Source: Xylogone sp. PMI_703
Lineage: Eukaryota > Ascomycota > Leotiomycetes
Direction: 5' to 3'
Assembly (NCBI GenBank): GCA_021399445.1
Contig: JAJTUQ010000001.1
Span: forward strand, 3,720,001-3,784,000
DNA: 64,000 nucleotides
Positions within the stretch are counted from its first letter, which is position 1; each line of letters begins with the position of its first letter. Both the position numbers and the translations under genes were made by a program. Below the pieces are notes generated by a model. That model made no database searches and was not told where the DNA came from. It saw nothing but the letters and a program-made list of their open reading frames with translations. Positions 46,257 through 58,000 of the stretch are shown piece by piece.

Positions 46257-46905
46257 ATGTATGTGCTTCCCTCCCTTCCCTTTGCTAAACTCTCCTTATA
46301 TTAGCATTGGATATCTGTTGGGGTAATTTACTAATACTACGGGCTTCATCTTCTCCAGGGTTGTCTTTGCCTTGATAATAATCAATAAAGCCGGCGGTTT
46401 AATCTACCAGCGAGACTTTGCGGAAGGTCTGAATAAACTGAATATCAATGACTACCTTGTCCTTGCAGGTACTTTCCATGGGTACGATATACTCTTTCCA
46501 AATTCCACTCGGAAACCTCAATCCTCATTTAGGATGCTCAAATGACATACTGACTTATTCACCTCTAGCGTCCACGCAATCACTGCCCGATTACACCCCC
46601 TCCATGACAATCATCCCGCAAAACGCGCCTCAATGGGCGGTGACCGTCCCGACCCTCCTTCAGGCCTCGAAGTCCTCGAAACAGAGAACTTCCGGCTTCA
46701 ATGCTTCCAGACACTAACAGGGACCAAGTTCCTCTTGTTTACTGAACCGATGCAACCTAATGTGGACTCGATCTTGAGGAGGATATACGAGCTTTATGCG
46801 GATTACGTGATGAAGAATCCATTTTATCAGATTGAGATGCCCGTGAGGTGTGAGGTATTTGATAGGAAATTGGGGGGTTATATTAGGCCACTGAATAGTC
46901 GGTGA
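46257..46905 (+). CDS. TRS23: TRAPP complex subunit TRS23 (TRAPPC4), start codon split by an intron
   Basis: Coding exons 46257-46258, 46359-46481 and 46569-46905, giving 153 aa. The start AT|G is interrupted by a 100-nt intron (GTATGT donor, TTACTAAT-type branch, CTCCAG acceptor), so splicing yields MVVFALIIINKAGGLIYQRD. This is the longin-domain opening of the Bet5/Trs23 family. A second 87-nt intron precedes VHAITARLHPL. The C-terminal half carries LEVLETENFRLQCFQTLTGT, then IYELYADYVMKNPFY and IEMPVRCEVFD, typical of TRAPPC4. The internal insertion seen in yeast and human proteins is short, as in other filamentous fungi. Trs23 is a core subunit of the Rab1/Ypt1 exchange factor at the Golgi. 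The unspliced ATG at 46257 would give a short unrelated peptide. Confidence 0.93.
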
Positions 46906-47195
46906 TCCCCATGAGGAGGGGAGTCAGAAGAGTAAGATGTAGTTGGCCATGGGCATTTGCTCATGAGTTGCACAGAGAAAGGACGAGGCACAGAGTCAGC
47001 CTACTCAGATCGCTCAAAGTACCGGGTTGATATTGAAGTTTGGATCATCTTACAGGCTCAAAACGCCCACAGGTGCAGGAGACGGAAGATCAGAGCCTTT
47101 GACAGACCATTCAGAACCTTTTTATGGGTGCCACATCTAGTATTACATGCCAACGCCGGGTAGCAATGCTAAGGCTCTAAAAGCCACCCTATAAA

Positions 47196-48150
47196 CTACG
47201 CAGTATCCATCTTATCCGCATCATCATGCTTATCTTTGTCGTCTTTCCCACCACTCGGCTCTCCATTCTGGTTTAATAACGGCTGCGCAGCCTCATCCTC
47301 TTCTTTGATACCCGGTAACGCAGCCTTGGCCTCAGCCTCAGCTTTTTCTCTATTCGCCTTCTCTTGTCGGGCCTTCTCCTCTTCCATACTCATACGTAAA
47401 GCAAGGGCCAGCTCGGGGTCCACAGAAGGATCAATGCCGAATTCGAATCCGCTAGCATCACCACCATCTACCCCGCCACCCATACCTCCCGGTACTGTAC
47501 CATCTCCATTCAAGATCGGGGACGTAACAAGTTGGTCGCTGAGAAGTCCTGGTCCGGGTGGGATGATTGCTAAGTGCGAACCATCTCCGCTCTTAACATT
47601 TTCATTAAATGCCGTTAACTTCTTGGTAACATCATCATCTAACTCTCCAAAGGCAACGAAATCAATAGAAACGTTGTTCTTCTTCATTTTCTTAGCCAGT
47701 TTAACCAGGACCTTCTCGTCTTCCGGGATAGGCGAACAGTTAAAGACTATGATGCGTTGTCGTTGAGATTTATTCTGTCGATGTTTAAGTGCCAACTATT
47801 GGGTCAAGTTAGGTCCAATCACCACCCAGAATTTTCTAAAAAATATTGGTATAGCTTACGCCTGCTATTTGGATCCCCGTAGCAAGATGTGCGTCTCCAC
47901 GAATATTTGTCTTCGTCCTGTGTAATCCCTCCAAGATCTTTCCATGATCGGTTGTCAACGTAACTAACACCTCTGGGCCTTTTCCTCCCATGCTCATAAG
48001 CCCCACGGACGATTCTGGATTGCCTTGCGTAATAGCGGAGAATATCAGCGACACAGCGTCGGACTGTGCTTCGAATCTGGTTGGTGTGTAATCTCCATTT
48101 CGACTGCTTTCACTGTTGTCCACCACTACCATCACAGCTTCAAGGACCAT
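47196..48150 (-). CDS. RPN10: 26S proteasome regulatory subunit RPN10 (VWA + UIM)
   Basis: Exons 47860-48150 and 47196-47795 with a 64-nt intron (GTAAGC to CAATAG), giving 296 aa. The N-terminus MVLEAVMVVVDNSESSRNGD starts the von Willebrand A domain (about 1-190), with the DNSxS motif and LMSMGGKGPEVLVTLTTD. The spliced junction restores GIQIAGLALKHRQNKSQRQR. A UIM follows near residues 220-240 (DPELALALRMSMEEEKARQE), with the canonical hydrophobic LALALRMS that binds ubiquitin. A charged tail ends the protein. Rpn10 is the ubiquitin receptor that bridges the base and lid of the proteasome. It is convergent with TRS23 and divergent from the borealin gene across about 400 bp. Confidence 0.97.
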
Positions 48151-48549
48151 TCTGGCGGCTTGACTATTTGTATCCCTTTATCGCTAATATATCGTCGAAG
48201 CCGTCTAAATTTTGGTTGTGGGGAAGATTGTGGCAGGAAGAGAGAGATATGGTTGAATTGTGAGGTAAACCGTAGATGATCCAGGTAGCTATCGACTGCG
48301 CGTAAGGTTGATGATGATCCCTGTAGATTTAGAGCTTAGATGACGCTAGGCCGATTTCGAGCATTCCACTTCGCGAACCCGCTTTGTTTACTTGAACATC
48401 TCTAGCTACCAACCCCACGAACACGATACTTTGAAATTGCTCTACATAACCTGCCAGACTGCCAAATCCCAGCCTCAAACTCTATTCTTGGGGTTATCTA
48501 CACAGAAGGAAGCACCAAGCAACCCATTTCAGACGTACAGCACGCGACA
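48151..48549. promoter_or_regulatory. Shared divergent promoter region, RPN10 and borealin
   Basis: A 399-bp spacer between start codons. No proteasome-box sequence was confidently identified by eye. Confidence 0.45.
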
Positions 48550-49725
48550 ATGGCACCGACGCGAACAAGAAAACGCAAGTCGAACGAGTCTACAGCTTCA
48601 GTGGACACGCAAACATTTCCTATGGCTCCTCCCCAATTGGTTCCAACAAAGGCGCGCAGCCCAGCAAGAACACCACCTTCAAATAGGAGCCCTATTAGAC
48701 GTTCCACCGCTGGTATCACGCTGGCTCAAAAGCAAGCGTTGATTGATAACCTACAACTTGAGAGTATGACATGGGGAAATAACCCCTTTTCATCGAATAC
48801 GTGCTAATTTTCTTAATTACAGTTACTGAACGTGCTAGAAAGCTTCGTGCACAGTATGCGCTACAAGCGCAGGGACTACGAACGCGTATTGAGATTCGAG
48901 TCAACCGTATCCCGATGTCTTTAAGAAAGGTTAAAATGGAAGAGTTGGTAAAGAAGTATGGCGATACCTCAGCCAAAACAGTAGTTTCGAATACAGTTGC
49001 CCCGAAACAGCCAGCAAAGGTCGCCCCAAGGACTGTTCTAGGAGAGAGCAAAGGCAGTCGACAAAGCCCAGCGCCACCTCAAAGAGGAACTAAGCGTCTC
49101 AGGTAAGGACCTCATACCAAACTACATTCAATAAATCATATCTAACAACATCAGTGATGCATTATCAACGGATAAAGAGAATGAAGGTATTGAGAACCCC
49201 AAGAAACGTACTCGGGCCCCACCAGCGGTTCGCCCTCCTTCTCGAGCGCTACAGTCATCCAGAGTCCTTTCGCCTAAATCATCCAATTCTCGTGCACCGC
49301 CACCACAATCTCCTGTGCGTCCTGCCCTTACTTCGCAACGACCCAACTTTGCTCGTCCAGTATCTCCTATGAAACCCCCCGCGTCTATCCCCGGGCGGTC
49401 TGGTGCTCTTTCAAGCATGGCGGAACCTGCAAAGAGTACTAGAACCACAGGTACTACTAAAAGCACAGGTGCAAGATCTGTGGCAGGATCAGTGCGTGGA
49501 AGAAAACCAGCAATTACTGCCACTAGATCTGTCCGGACGGCCAGTAACGCCAGTGATACAAGTCATGGAAGTAATGGGACTACAATTGTTAGGAAACCAA
49601 TCACAACCAAGAAAGAGCCAGTCAAGAAACCTATGGGTAGTGTTAGGGGAACAGGGACCACCACAGCAAAGAAAGCTGCGTCCGAAAGGGGGACTATATC
49701 GAGGACATTAAGAAAAAGAAACTGA
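48550..49725 (+). CDS. Borealin/Nbl1-like chromosomal passenger complex subunit
   Basis: Exons 48550-48763, 48823-49102 and 49155-49725, introns of 59 and 52 nt, phases correct; 354 aa. After a basic Ser/Pro leader, LTx-type ITLAQKQALIDNLQLEIT leads into the alpha-helical borealin N-terminal domain (about 55-120): ERARKLRAQYALQAQGLRTR, EIRVNRIPMSLRKVKMEEL. This helix binds Survivin/Bir1 and INCENP/Sli15. The remainder is a long Arg/Ser/Pro/Thr-rich disordered tail with many SP/TP sites, likely CDK-regulated, as in filamentous-fungal borealins, which are longer than yeast Nbl1. The complex targets Aurora B to centromeres and the spindle midzone. Intron 1 splits the helix between LQLE and IT. 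Confidence 0.87.
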
Positions 49726-49914
49726 AAGGTGTTAGATTCTGTGTTATTATATACATGTATTACAAGGAGTTTCTGGTAGGCTAGGCGGTTGGAAACGGAC
49801 GGAACCTCATCCTTAGGGTAGAGATGAGTATTATTCGGGGTCATAGGTACAATAACAGGATATTCAATTGCATGTTATATTCGCGTTCATTCTGTTGCAA
49901 AATAACTTGTCCGA

Positions 49915-50731
49915 CTAACCTCCAGCTCCTGAGCCCTTCTTCTTATCTTCTATCAACTCGATATTATCCTCTGGGATCTCCTTATATTTGTCCAGCAAAA
50001 ACTCCTCAATCTCATCACTAACATCGCCCTGAACAACTATTTCTTCCCCCCCGCTCGCAGTCTTGGTCACACTACTACCCGTTGCAAATTTCTTGCCAAA
50101 GTCTTTCGCAACTTTCTTTAAATCTAGACCGAAAGCCTCAAGGCCAGATACCGCCGTGACATATTTGCGCTTGTTTCTCTCGACGCGTTTGATGTACACC
50201 TTAGAGGCAGCGATGGTGGCTAGGTGCTTCTGCTCCTGTGCTTCAGCCTTCTGGGCCTTCTTTTGAGCATCTTTGGCGGCGCGTTTCTGAGCGTCTAGGG
50301 AAAGTGTGGAAGCTGCTGCTGCAATTGCGTCTAAAAAGAATTCCCAGGATAGTTAGATAATCCATATTCTTTATGCTCATGAAGCTAGAATGTTCAGATA
50401 TAGCACGGAGGGAGAATTAAGTCTTACCGTCTGACCATATTCGTTCATACATCTCCGGATGGTTCTTCTGCAACCAGTCTTGACATTTCTTCACTGTGCC
50501 ACCAAATTCACAGTACTACTTCCTCATCTTGTAAGCTTGCATTCTACTATCTTTTGAGAAGGTAGCCCTCTCATACCTCGGGAGGCAAGGAACAAACTGT
50601 AGCACGTGTCAGTATACACAGTGATGTCTCCATTGCTATGGCGGGGTTGACAGACCTCCACAGTAGACGACGTGTCTTGATTGAGGCTCAGTTGGGCCCG
50701 TAGGGGCTTCAGAGGATGCCACATCCGCCAT
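49915..50731 (-). CDS. TMA22: Translation machinery-associated protein TMA22 (DENR/SUI1 domain)
   Basis: Four exons, 50656-50731, 50577-50596, 50428-50515 and 49915-50330. Introns are 59, 61 and 97 nt, and the second exon is only 20 nt. The spliced product of 199 aa begins MADVASSEAPTGPTEPQSRH and includes the zinc-binding-like VVYCGVCSLPPEYCEFGG, KCQDWLQKNHPEMYERIW, an Ala/Lys/Gln coiled segment, then the SUI1 domain (about 95-180): YIKRVERNKRKYVTAVSGLE, KKVAKDFGKKFATGSSV and EEIVVQGDVSDEIEEFLLD. DENR/Tma22 works with MCT-1/Tma20 in ribosome recycling and re-initiation on 40S subunits. The ATG at 50731 is chosen because CxxC..C reads through only with this splicing. Confidence 0.93.
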
Positions 50732-51433
50732 GATGGATATCCGGTATCCTTATCGATGACTTTCTTTTCAATGACAGATCTGGAAATTGTATATTGTTAT
50801 GCAATCTCGATCGTGTATTCCTTGGAGGGACCAGATGGCGGGGCAAAGCTGCACTTTGCGCTAGCGGCCGCTTCCCAGCCATGCTGTGAATTACAATCTC
50901 CAGAACCCCTAGCTTGTAGAGCTATATACAGATGATGGAGAAGGCAATAAAACTCTGGTTGGCTTTTGTGAATAGAAATTGTTATACGTATAGAATCTGT
51001 GATAAATTCTCTTCCACAAGAGCTCGAGACTGTTGCATCATCGTACTCCAATGGGAACGAAGAAGAATTGTAGATGCTGAATTAAAAATAATGCAAGATA
51101 AATATGCTTTTGTATATTGCTCTCCTATAAGTGATATATTCATATATATTTGGTTAGTACATACATGTAAATGAAATCAATTATAGAATGGACGTAGCTT
51201 CACGCAATATTAGCTTTGTAGCTACTTATTGGTTGATGATGTGCATGCTATATCTAGTGTACCACTTTCTGACCGATTCACCGCAGATTCTCGCCTGCTC
51301 GCTACGTTAACAGTGTTGTTAGACTACAACACATGCTCTAGATTCATGCACTCATGAGGGAACAACATACGCTCCTTCTAAACAGCTTGTAGTGGAGGAA
51401 TACTCACTATGACTTGCTCCACTCACAGTAGTC
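50732..51433. other. 700-bp divergent spacer
   Basis: Between TMA22 and the unknown at 51434. No ORF or element of note apart from AT-rich sequence at about 51060-51190. Confidence 0.4.
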
Positions 51434-52900
51434 ATGACGGAAAATTTGAATGGGATGCTTGAGATCCTGGTTCACGCGTCAGCTCCCAGTCGGAACCAAG
51501 ATGACGAGAAATACCGAGCTCTTGCCAAATCGTATCTGGATTTCAGACCAGCTAGACGAGTGAGCTTGTCTGAAGATCTCCCTAGTTTTGTGGCAACTAA
51601 GGGAAAGGGGAAAGAGAAGGCAGTTGAGAGGGAGCCTGTCGGTTCTTTTGAGGAGGGGATCTCTGGCTCTTCACTTACAGAACCTTCATCTCCCGTTAGA
51701 CTTGGTCATCATATCCAGAATACTGGCGCTCCAGTTGATGTATCCCGAAATCTCCAACAGGATATGCCGCCAGGTGATGGCAGGTCTCCCTCCCGTTCTT
51801 TTCAAGCTGTTTTCTCTCCGAGTATTTCCTTTAGTGATGTGATAGACAATGCGGACTCACCGGAGATTCGGCGCAGAGCTCGGCACATACAGGAAATCAA
51901 CAAATCCCCATTAGCTGGGGAAGCTCAAGACTCTTGGGAGGCTCCCCCAAGTGTTATCAATGATTCACAGCCTCATACGAGTCAGCTGGATCCGTCGTAT
52001 TCTGCTCCTATAAATGTGCTCGAGCTTTATCTTCAGACTTTAGATAGTGTACAGCAGACTCCACTGGGTAGTTTTTCGGAGTCCAAGGCAGGAGAAGCTC
52101 AACAAACAGCAGCTATATCTGAAAAGAGCTACAGTATAGGATCTCAATTAAACGGGAGAGGCGGAACCAGCATTTACGTCGTAAATGAAAAGGGACTAAG
52201 CATTCGCGATGAGGTCCTAGGAACACCAACATCATCATCACACACATCCCTGGCTTCAGCTGGAAGAATCGTAGCATCGACAGGCCAGACCAACCAGAGC
52301 GGAAGCTTTACATACAAATATGTGAACAAAAGCGCAAACAATGAGTCTTTGGAAACTACAGACCTTTCAAACCCCCCAAAGCGACGAAAAACAGATGATA
52401 TATTAACTTCCTCATTTGATGTGCTAAAGAATGCTGGCCAATATATCTTGACCCAGTTCGCAAACGATGTTCTTGAAGTACACCCTCCAGGACCAGCAGC
52501 ATCAAGGAGAAATTTGACACCCGATGAACTCATCTCAAAATCCTTACACAAGCTCTCAGAGAAAATGAGCATGGCAGCCCTATTCAAACCCAAATCCCAA
52601 GTTCGCCCCTTAAGACCTATGGAACGTGGTTATTGGTCGGTCAATTGTCAGACCTGGGACGATGCATTACAGCAGAGGACATGGAAATGTCTATGCAGCT
52701 TTATTGGAAAGGGAGAAGCGGGATGGGGAGTCTGGAGCGTGAGAGATGCGGAGTTTGAAGACCTCAGGGTGTATTGTTGGGGAGTGGTAGTTGGACATAT
52801 TTATCTTCTTTTGTATATGGCGAGTGAGGGCAAGATTAGGAATACGGGTGCTTCTTGGATTGGCGGTGATGGGCGTGCGCTCATTGTAATGCCCCCATAA
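51434..52900 (+). CDS. Conserved fungal protein of unknown function, disordered N-terminus, compact C-terminal domain
   Basis: Intronless; 488 aa. About 370 residues at the N-terminus are Ser/Pro/Glu-rich and look disordered. They include a basic KGKGKEKAVERE patch and a possible nuclear-type basic motif PPKRRKTDD near residue 315. The last 110 residues are different: RPMERGYWSVNCQTWDDALQ, RTWKCLCSFIGKGEAGWGVW, VYCWGVVVGHIYLLLYMASE and GASWIGGDGRALIV. They are rich in Trp and Cys and look like a folded domain that I have the impression is shared by many filamentous ascomycetes. I know no function for it. The single hydrophobic run (VVGHIYLLLYMA) is more likely a buried core helix than a membrane segment. 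Alternative: a fungal-specific chromatin protein, because of the basic motif. Confidence 0.7.
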   Translation: MTENLNGMLEILVHASAPSRNQDDEKYRALAKSYLDFRPARRVSLSEDLPSFVATKGKGKEKAVEREPVGSFEEGISGSSLTEPSSPVRLGHHIQNTGAPVDVSRNLQQDMPPGDGRSPSRSFQAVFSPSISFSDVIDNADSPEIRRRARHIQEINKSPLAGEAQDSWEAPPSVINDSQPHTSQLDPSYSAPINVLELYLQTLDSVQQTPLGSFSESKAGEAQQTAAISEKSYSIGSQLNGRGGTSIYVVNEKGLSIRDEVLGTPTSSSHTSLASAGRIVASTGQTNQSGSFTYKYVNKSANNESLETTDLSNPPKRRKTDDILTSSFDVLKNAGQYILTQFANDVLEVHPPGPAASRRNLTPDELISKSLHKLSEKMSMAALFKPKSQVRPLRPMERGYWSVNCQTWDDALQQRTWKCLCSFIGKGEAGWGVWSVRDAEFEDLRVYCWGVVVGHIYLLLYMASEGKIRNTGASWIGGDGRALIVMPP

Positions 52901-52956
52901 AATATGTATACAGATACTTAATTTACAAGAACTTGGATAATATTCAACGGACAGCC

Positions 52957-54282
52957 TCACGAAGTGTCGATTCCATTTTGCCTTAACATCTCTTCGATGA
53001 ATCGTTGCCTTTCAACTGCATCCTCGAAAGTGCAGTTACTCTCTCCCCTGGCAAACTGTTCATATATCCTTGCTACGTTTCTCATAGTAGGGTGAAATCC
53101 CTTAGTATCAATCTCATCTTTCAAGATCTCCACTTCCTCCACTGTATTCTCATTCATATCCCAGATCTCAATATTTTGATCCCCAGGGATTACATGAAGA
53201 TGAGGTGTAGAAGCAGTAACTCGGATCTCGCCCTTTTCGCCATAAATACTCCAGATGAGTCCCGGAGTGCCCTTAAAAATATCGCCACCGCGAAAGCTTA
53301 TGGATAAAGGAATCTTGGAATTTGCAAGGACACCGTGAACCATAATATGATCCGGGGCAGTTTTAGGGTAGTGAGAATCCAATACCTCTCCGCAGTCATC
53401 AAGGACTCTAACAAAGGGATGCCGATTGGCAAGGAGAGAGTTAAAAGACTCGAAGGATGAGCCAAGAGCTGTACAATCATCAGTACATTCTTAAAATAAT
53501 ATAACATAGCTTATACTATGACGTTACCTTGCTGTATGGCATCAACCGCATGTGCAAACAGAATATGCACAAGTGTAGCCCCAATCTTCACATCGGCGAC
53601 GAATTTGATCCGCTCAGGAAGATCGCTCCCTTCCATACCGGCCTGTCCAACCCAAGAACTGCTTAGAACCCTCCCAATCCGACCATCGCGAATGATTTTC
53701 TTCAAGGTGGTGATAATGGGCGCTTGTCGGCCTTGCAATCCGACCACAGTACGTTTCACCTTCCCCTCTCTGCTGAGACGCAATAGTCCTTCTGCCTCGG
53801 CAAGGTTCCTGGCTAATGGCCACTCTACGAAGACATCCTTCCCTGCTTTGAGAGCTGGAGCGATGGTGGAAAAGTGTTTGTCGACGCGGACGCAGCAGAC
53901 CACGAGGTCAACGTTTGGGTCCACGGCTAATTCTGTAATGACTCAGTTAGAGGGTATATGAGATATAACTTTTACACTTTCAACTCATTCGGAAACATCG
54001 GAGACAAGATTGTGATATGATAAACTGAGGACTGAATGAAAATAGAATGAATATGAAATTTAAACTGAATGGAATAAGCCAAACCGTACCATCCGGGTTA
54101 CCATAGGCTTTTGTGGTGTCGGGCAAGCCGTGAGTTTTGATCGCGGCTCGAGCACTCTCCGCAGAGCTGTTGCAGATGGCAACAATTTCGTATTTGTCTG
54201 AGCCTTTGAGGTAGGGGAGATGAGAAAACACACCCCAACCCTTCTGGGAAAGGCCTATGAATCCTACTCCGATAGTTGTCAT
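52957..54282 (-). CDS. GFO/IDH/MocA-fold oxidoreductase related to galactose regulator GAL80
   Basis: Exons 54090-54282, 53528-53932 and 52957-53468 with introns of 157 and 59 nt, giving 369 aa. It opens with IGVGFIGLSQKGWGVFSHLP, the Gal80-type Rossmann nucleotide loop. Then come YEIVAICNSSAESARAAI and the typical second strand DVFVEWPLARNLAEAEGLL, in place of the EKP catalytic motif of true MocA dehydrogenases. The C-terminal beta-sheet domain contains FRGGDIFKGTPGLIWSIYG and a final FEDAVERQRFIEEML helix. In yeast Gal80 binds NAD(P) and inhibits Gal4. In filamentous fungi most members are uncharacterised sugar oxidoreductases, so regulator and enzyme are both possible. The EWP substitution for EKP argues against ordinary dehydrogenase chemistry. 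The start is fixed by the motif. Confidence 0.88.
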
Positions 54283-55082
54283 TTAGAAGACTACGAGCCT
54301 ATGAGCTGTCATAAGCATAACTTGAATTGATGGGGATATGGAATCACCTATTAGAACTTGGAGTGTATACTGTTTTGAAAAATACAACTGAAGACTTCTA
54401 AGATAATTTTCTATTAATACTAATGAAGTGATTTGACTTTGTTGCCTCACGCTTTGCAATAATTAAGCCGGAGTGATACACTGATTAGAAAGCCAACCTG
54501 TATTACTAAGGAAAAAACGGAGGCCAGTAATACAGTACAATCAGCCTCACTAGCCAATAAAAACAGGCCAAGATTGCGGGCTTAAGATTGGAGTAGAATT
54601 CATGAAATATTTCATTCATCTATCTTAGGGCTTTCAGATCCCTCAAGCATAGAGACAATTCGCAAAAAAATCAAGCTGAGAAGACTGTTCAACACATCTC
54701 TCCCTATCGAAAACTTCAAAAGATAAAGCCCCTTTCCAGATTCCAAACCAACTACTCCAAGAAAACCAGCTTCTTTTATTGGAAGCTTCAATATCAGATA
54801 GACACAAACAAAACTCGCATAACACAGCTGCCATCTATGCAGGGTGTTGCTTCGAAGTTGGAAAACGCCGTTGAAAATGAATGCTTAAAAAGCGCTCACG
54901 CTTTACTGCCGCTGACGAAAGGAAATTTTGATTTCTGTGAATTGACGAGACCAAAGTGGCCATGGTATATGACGAAATTGACATTTATACGTGGTATTTT
55001 GCTGAAGGTTTTGTAGAGCATGGAATAAGGAAATAAACGTTGTGGATCATCGAAGTGCGCTGTTTGGAAAATACTGTGTAAC
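54283..55082. other. 800-bp spacer without a gene
   Basis: AT-rich, between the GAL80-like promoter and the RhoGAP 3' end. A 63-codon minus ORF (54643-54834) has no recognised similarity. Confidence 0.4.
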
Positions 55083-58000
55083 TTATGTTGCCCCTGTTAC
55101 ACCTACGGATTCATTTCCATTCTGCGGCCGGCCCCATCCTGAGTTGCGATAATCCCGGCGGGCATTGTCTGATTGACTGTCTGGAGTGCCATTGCGATGG
55201 ACATACGGCGCGGGGGGCTCATAATCCTGACTTGACCATTGCTGCTGCTTCTGGTGTACTGGAGGCGGTTGTTGGATCTGGAGTTGCTGAGGAAGTTGGT
55301 GTGGCTGAGCTGGGCGTTGACTGGGGTGTTGTTGTTGCGCCTGATGTTGATGGTGATGAGAGTGAGGCTGCTGTTGCTGTTGTTGCTGTTGCAAGGCAGG
55401 CTGAGGGGTAGCTGGATTGTTCGAAACTCCGCCATGTTGCCCAGGAGCTTCTTGAACATGGCGAACACTGCTCTCTTTCTGCCAAGCATGTGCTTGGGAT
55501 GGATCACCATCAACTCTGGTCACTACAGGTGCCTGGGCAGCACGGTTGTTGCTCCCGTCTCTAGGACGATTTGCAGATGCATCGGTGGTTTCCACCTGAT
55601 GTTTGGGGCCTCCATTTGCACCAATATCGCCATAGCGCTTGAGAATTTCTTTTGTGGTTATGTCACTTGTGTTATTAAACAACGATGGATCATTCAGGAT
55701 TGATAATAAATCCTCAGGCACCTAAATATGGTTAGCAAAAAGCCTCATTGAATATTCTGAACGCGTGGTGTCAACCTACCTCGCACATCTGGTCATTATA
55801 TTCGATAAGTGCATGGACAACTTCGATAGCAAGGAAGTTATCGTCAACGGGAGTCTTAGCATTCGTAAATAGAATATTTGGTGCAATAACCGTGGCAAGG
55901 TTATGAGTATCCATCTTTGAGCCAGATTCCTCATCCACCTGATGGAAGGAAGCGACCCAGTTAAAGAAAGAAAATAAGATCTCCAAACAATCCCGATGAG
56001 CTTTTGGCAATAAGCAGCATGTCAAGTGGAGCACTCTGCGACGTTTTTCATCATCTGTCAGCCGTTGAGAGACGATCCATAACTTGTGCAGCTTGAACGT
56101 CATAAGAGGATCGGGTAGTTCACGCAGGTACTTTTTCAGAAGAGCTGCAACCTGAACGACATTTTCTTTGGTCAGATCAACAGCATCACATCCATCCTTG
56201 TCTATTGCTGCTGAAGTATCGTTCAGCCTTTTGATATTACCATTCTTTCGGAAGACACCCTCTACGGAGAGATCCATTTTACGCATTGCTGCGATAGCAT
56301 CGTCCACAATTGCGGGGATACGAAGGGTTCCAGGGCCAATACCATCAGTGGAATCTGCACCATCTTTCTCGATTATCACTTCAAGCGGCACACCAAATAC
56401 GCCCTTCTTTTTACCAACCTTCTTGTTATCATTCTTGAATGCTTTGCCCATCTTGTTCCAGAAGGTTGGCTTTCGTGATTCTATCAAGTTGAGCAGTTCT
56501 TCCATTGTGAAGTGTCCTTCCAACAGAGGTTGCATAGCTATCACAGCGACGTGACGAACAATGAAGTATTCCAACGCAGAGAGCTCGGAAAAATATCGCT
56601 TCATTCCTTCGCGGCGTTGGCCAGAGGGCTCATTGAGGGCTGCCTGCTCGAGTTCGTTGCCGGCTGAAAACTTGCGTTGGTGCCCATTAATTAACTTTGG
56701 CTCAGTAATTGACATGCGAAACATATCGTGACGGGCATGTTTGTAGGCGTTGGGTCTCTGTTCTTTAGCCTGTTCGGCAGCAACGATTCTGGGTATATCA
56801 TCCAACGTGAGAGCATCTTGTTTACCGAACGTAAGCTCTGTTCTGCCTTCACCGTTTGCATCACGCTCCTCGACTATCTGGAAATTTCCCGCATCCTTGG
56901 GATCAGTTCCATCACCGCCAGCAGATCCAGGCCTGACACTCCGTCCCTCAGGGCCATCCATAATACGCGACGTCCGCGCCTTCTTGATGGTTGATGACAG
57001 GTGTCTCTCCATTCGAGTACTTCGCAGGCGTCTAATGTCATTGAGAGTATTCTCATAAGATGCATCTCGCGGCGTATCTTCTGCAGGACCTGTAGCTCCC
57101 CCATACGATTTAGATCGAGTGTCTGATCTAAGCAGAGGCGGTTCTTCCACGATAGATAGTCGATGACCTTCATTCGAATCATAACCATTCAGATTGGGAT
57201 CATCGGACGTATGGGGAAGGACACCATTCTTTCGGAGCATTTCCAGCAGTCTTGCCAAAGCGACTCTTAGTAAGAAAACATATTGCTGTAGTTTAGTGAC
57301 GCGGTCGAGACTGACACCCGGATTTGGCATATGACTCTCACAATTGGTGCAGAACATACGTTGATCGACCTCGTCCCATTTCGTCTCTTCTGGAGTTTGC
57401 GCGAGCTCGCGTTGACAATTGCTACATTTAAGGCATGCTAGATGCCATCTTCGTTCTCCCAAGCGCGCACACTCATCTTCAATAGGACGACGACAAGCAG
57501 GACATTGATCGGAAGTAGAAGAGGCTAGACCTGGGGTGCCTGTTGCTTCTTCTAAAGATCTATCGTCATTCTTCAATAATTCAAGGTCAGTAACCCCATC
57601 TAAAAATTGATAGAGACTGTCGGAAGTCTTCTGCTCCTTCTCAAATCTAAGGGCGCCCTGAAGACATATGCGGATCAAGAGTTTCAGATAGTGAGCCAGA
57701 CCGGTAACAAGAGCGAGAAGCTCCTGTGTAACACCTAGTTTTCTAACCCCAGTCTCTTGGGTCTTCGATAAGAGTGAGAAGAAGGCGATAATCTTCTTGC
57801 AAAGTAATTTTGCTTCGCGCGCATAAGAAAGGCCTATTCGAATGATTAGAGAATATAGAAAATGCAATTTCAACGGTGGAACTTGCCTTTATTACCAGAG
57901 CTCTTAATAGTCGCATCAAGGGTGTCTGAGGCTTGGAATAAGATGTCGACGTGTCCGATGAACTTCTTAGCAGTATATACACCGTGAGCATATGCACCAT

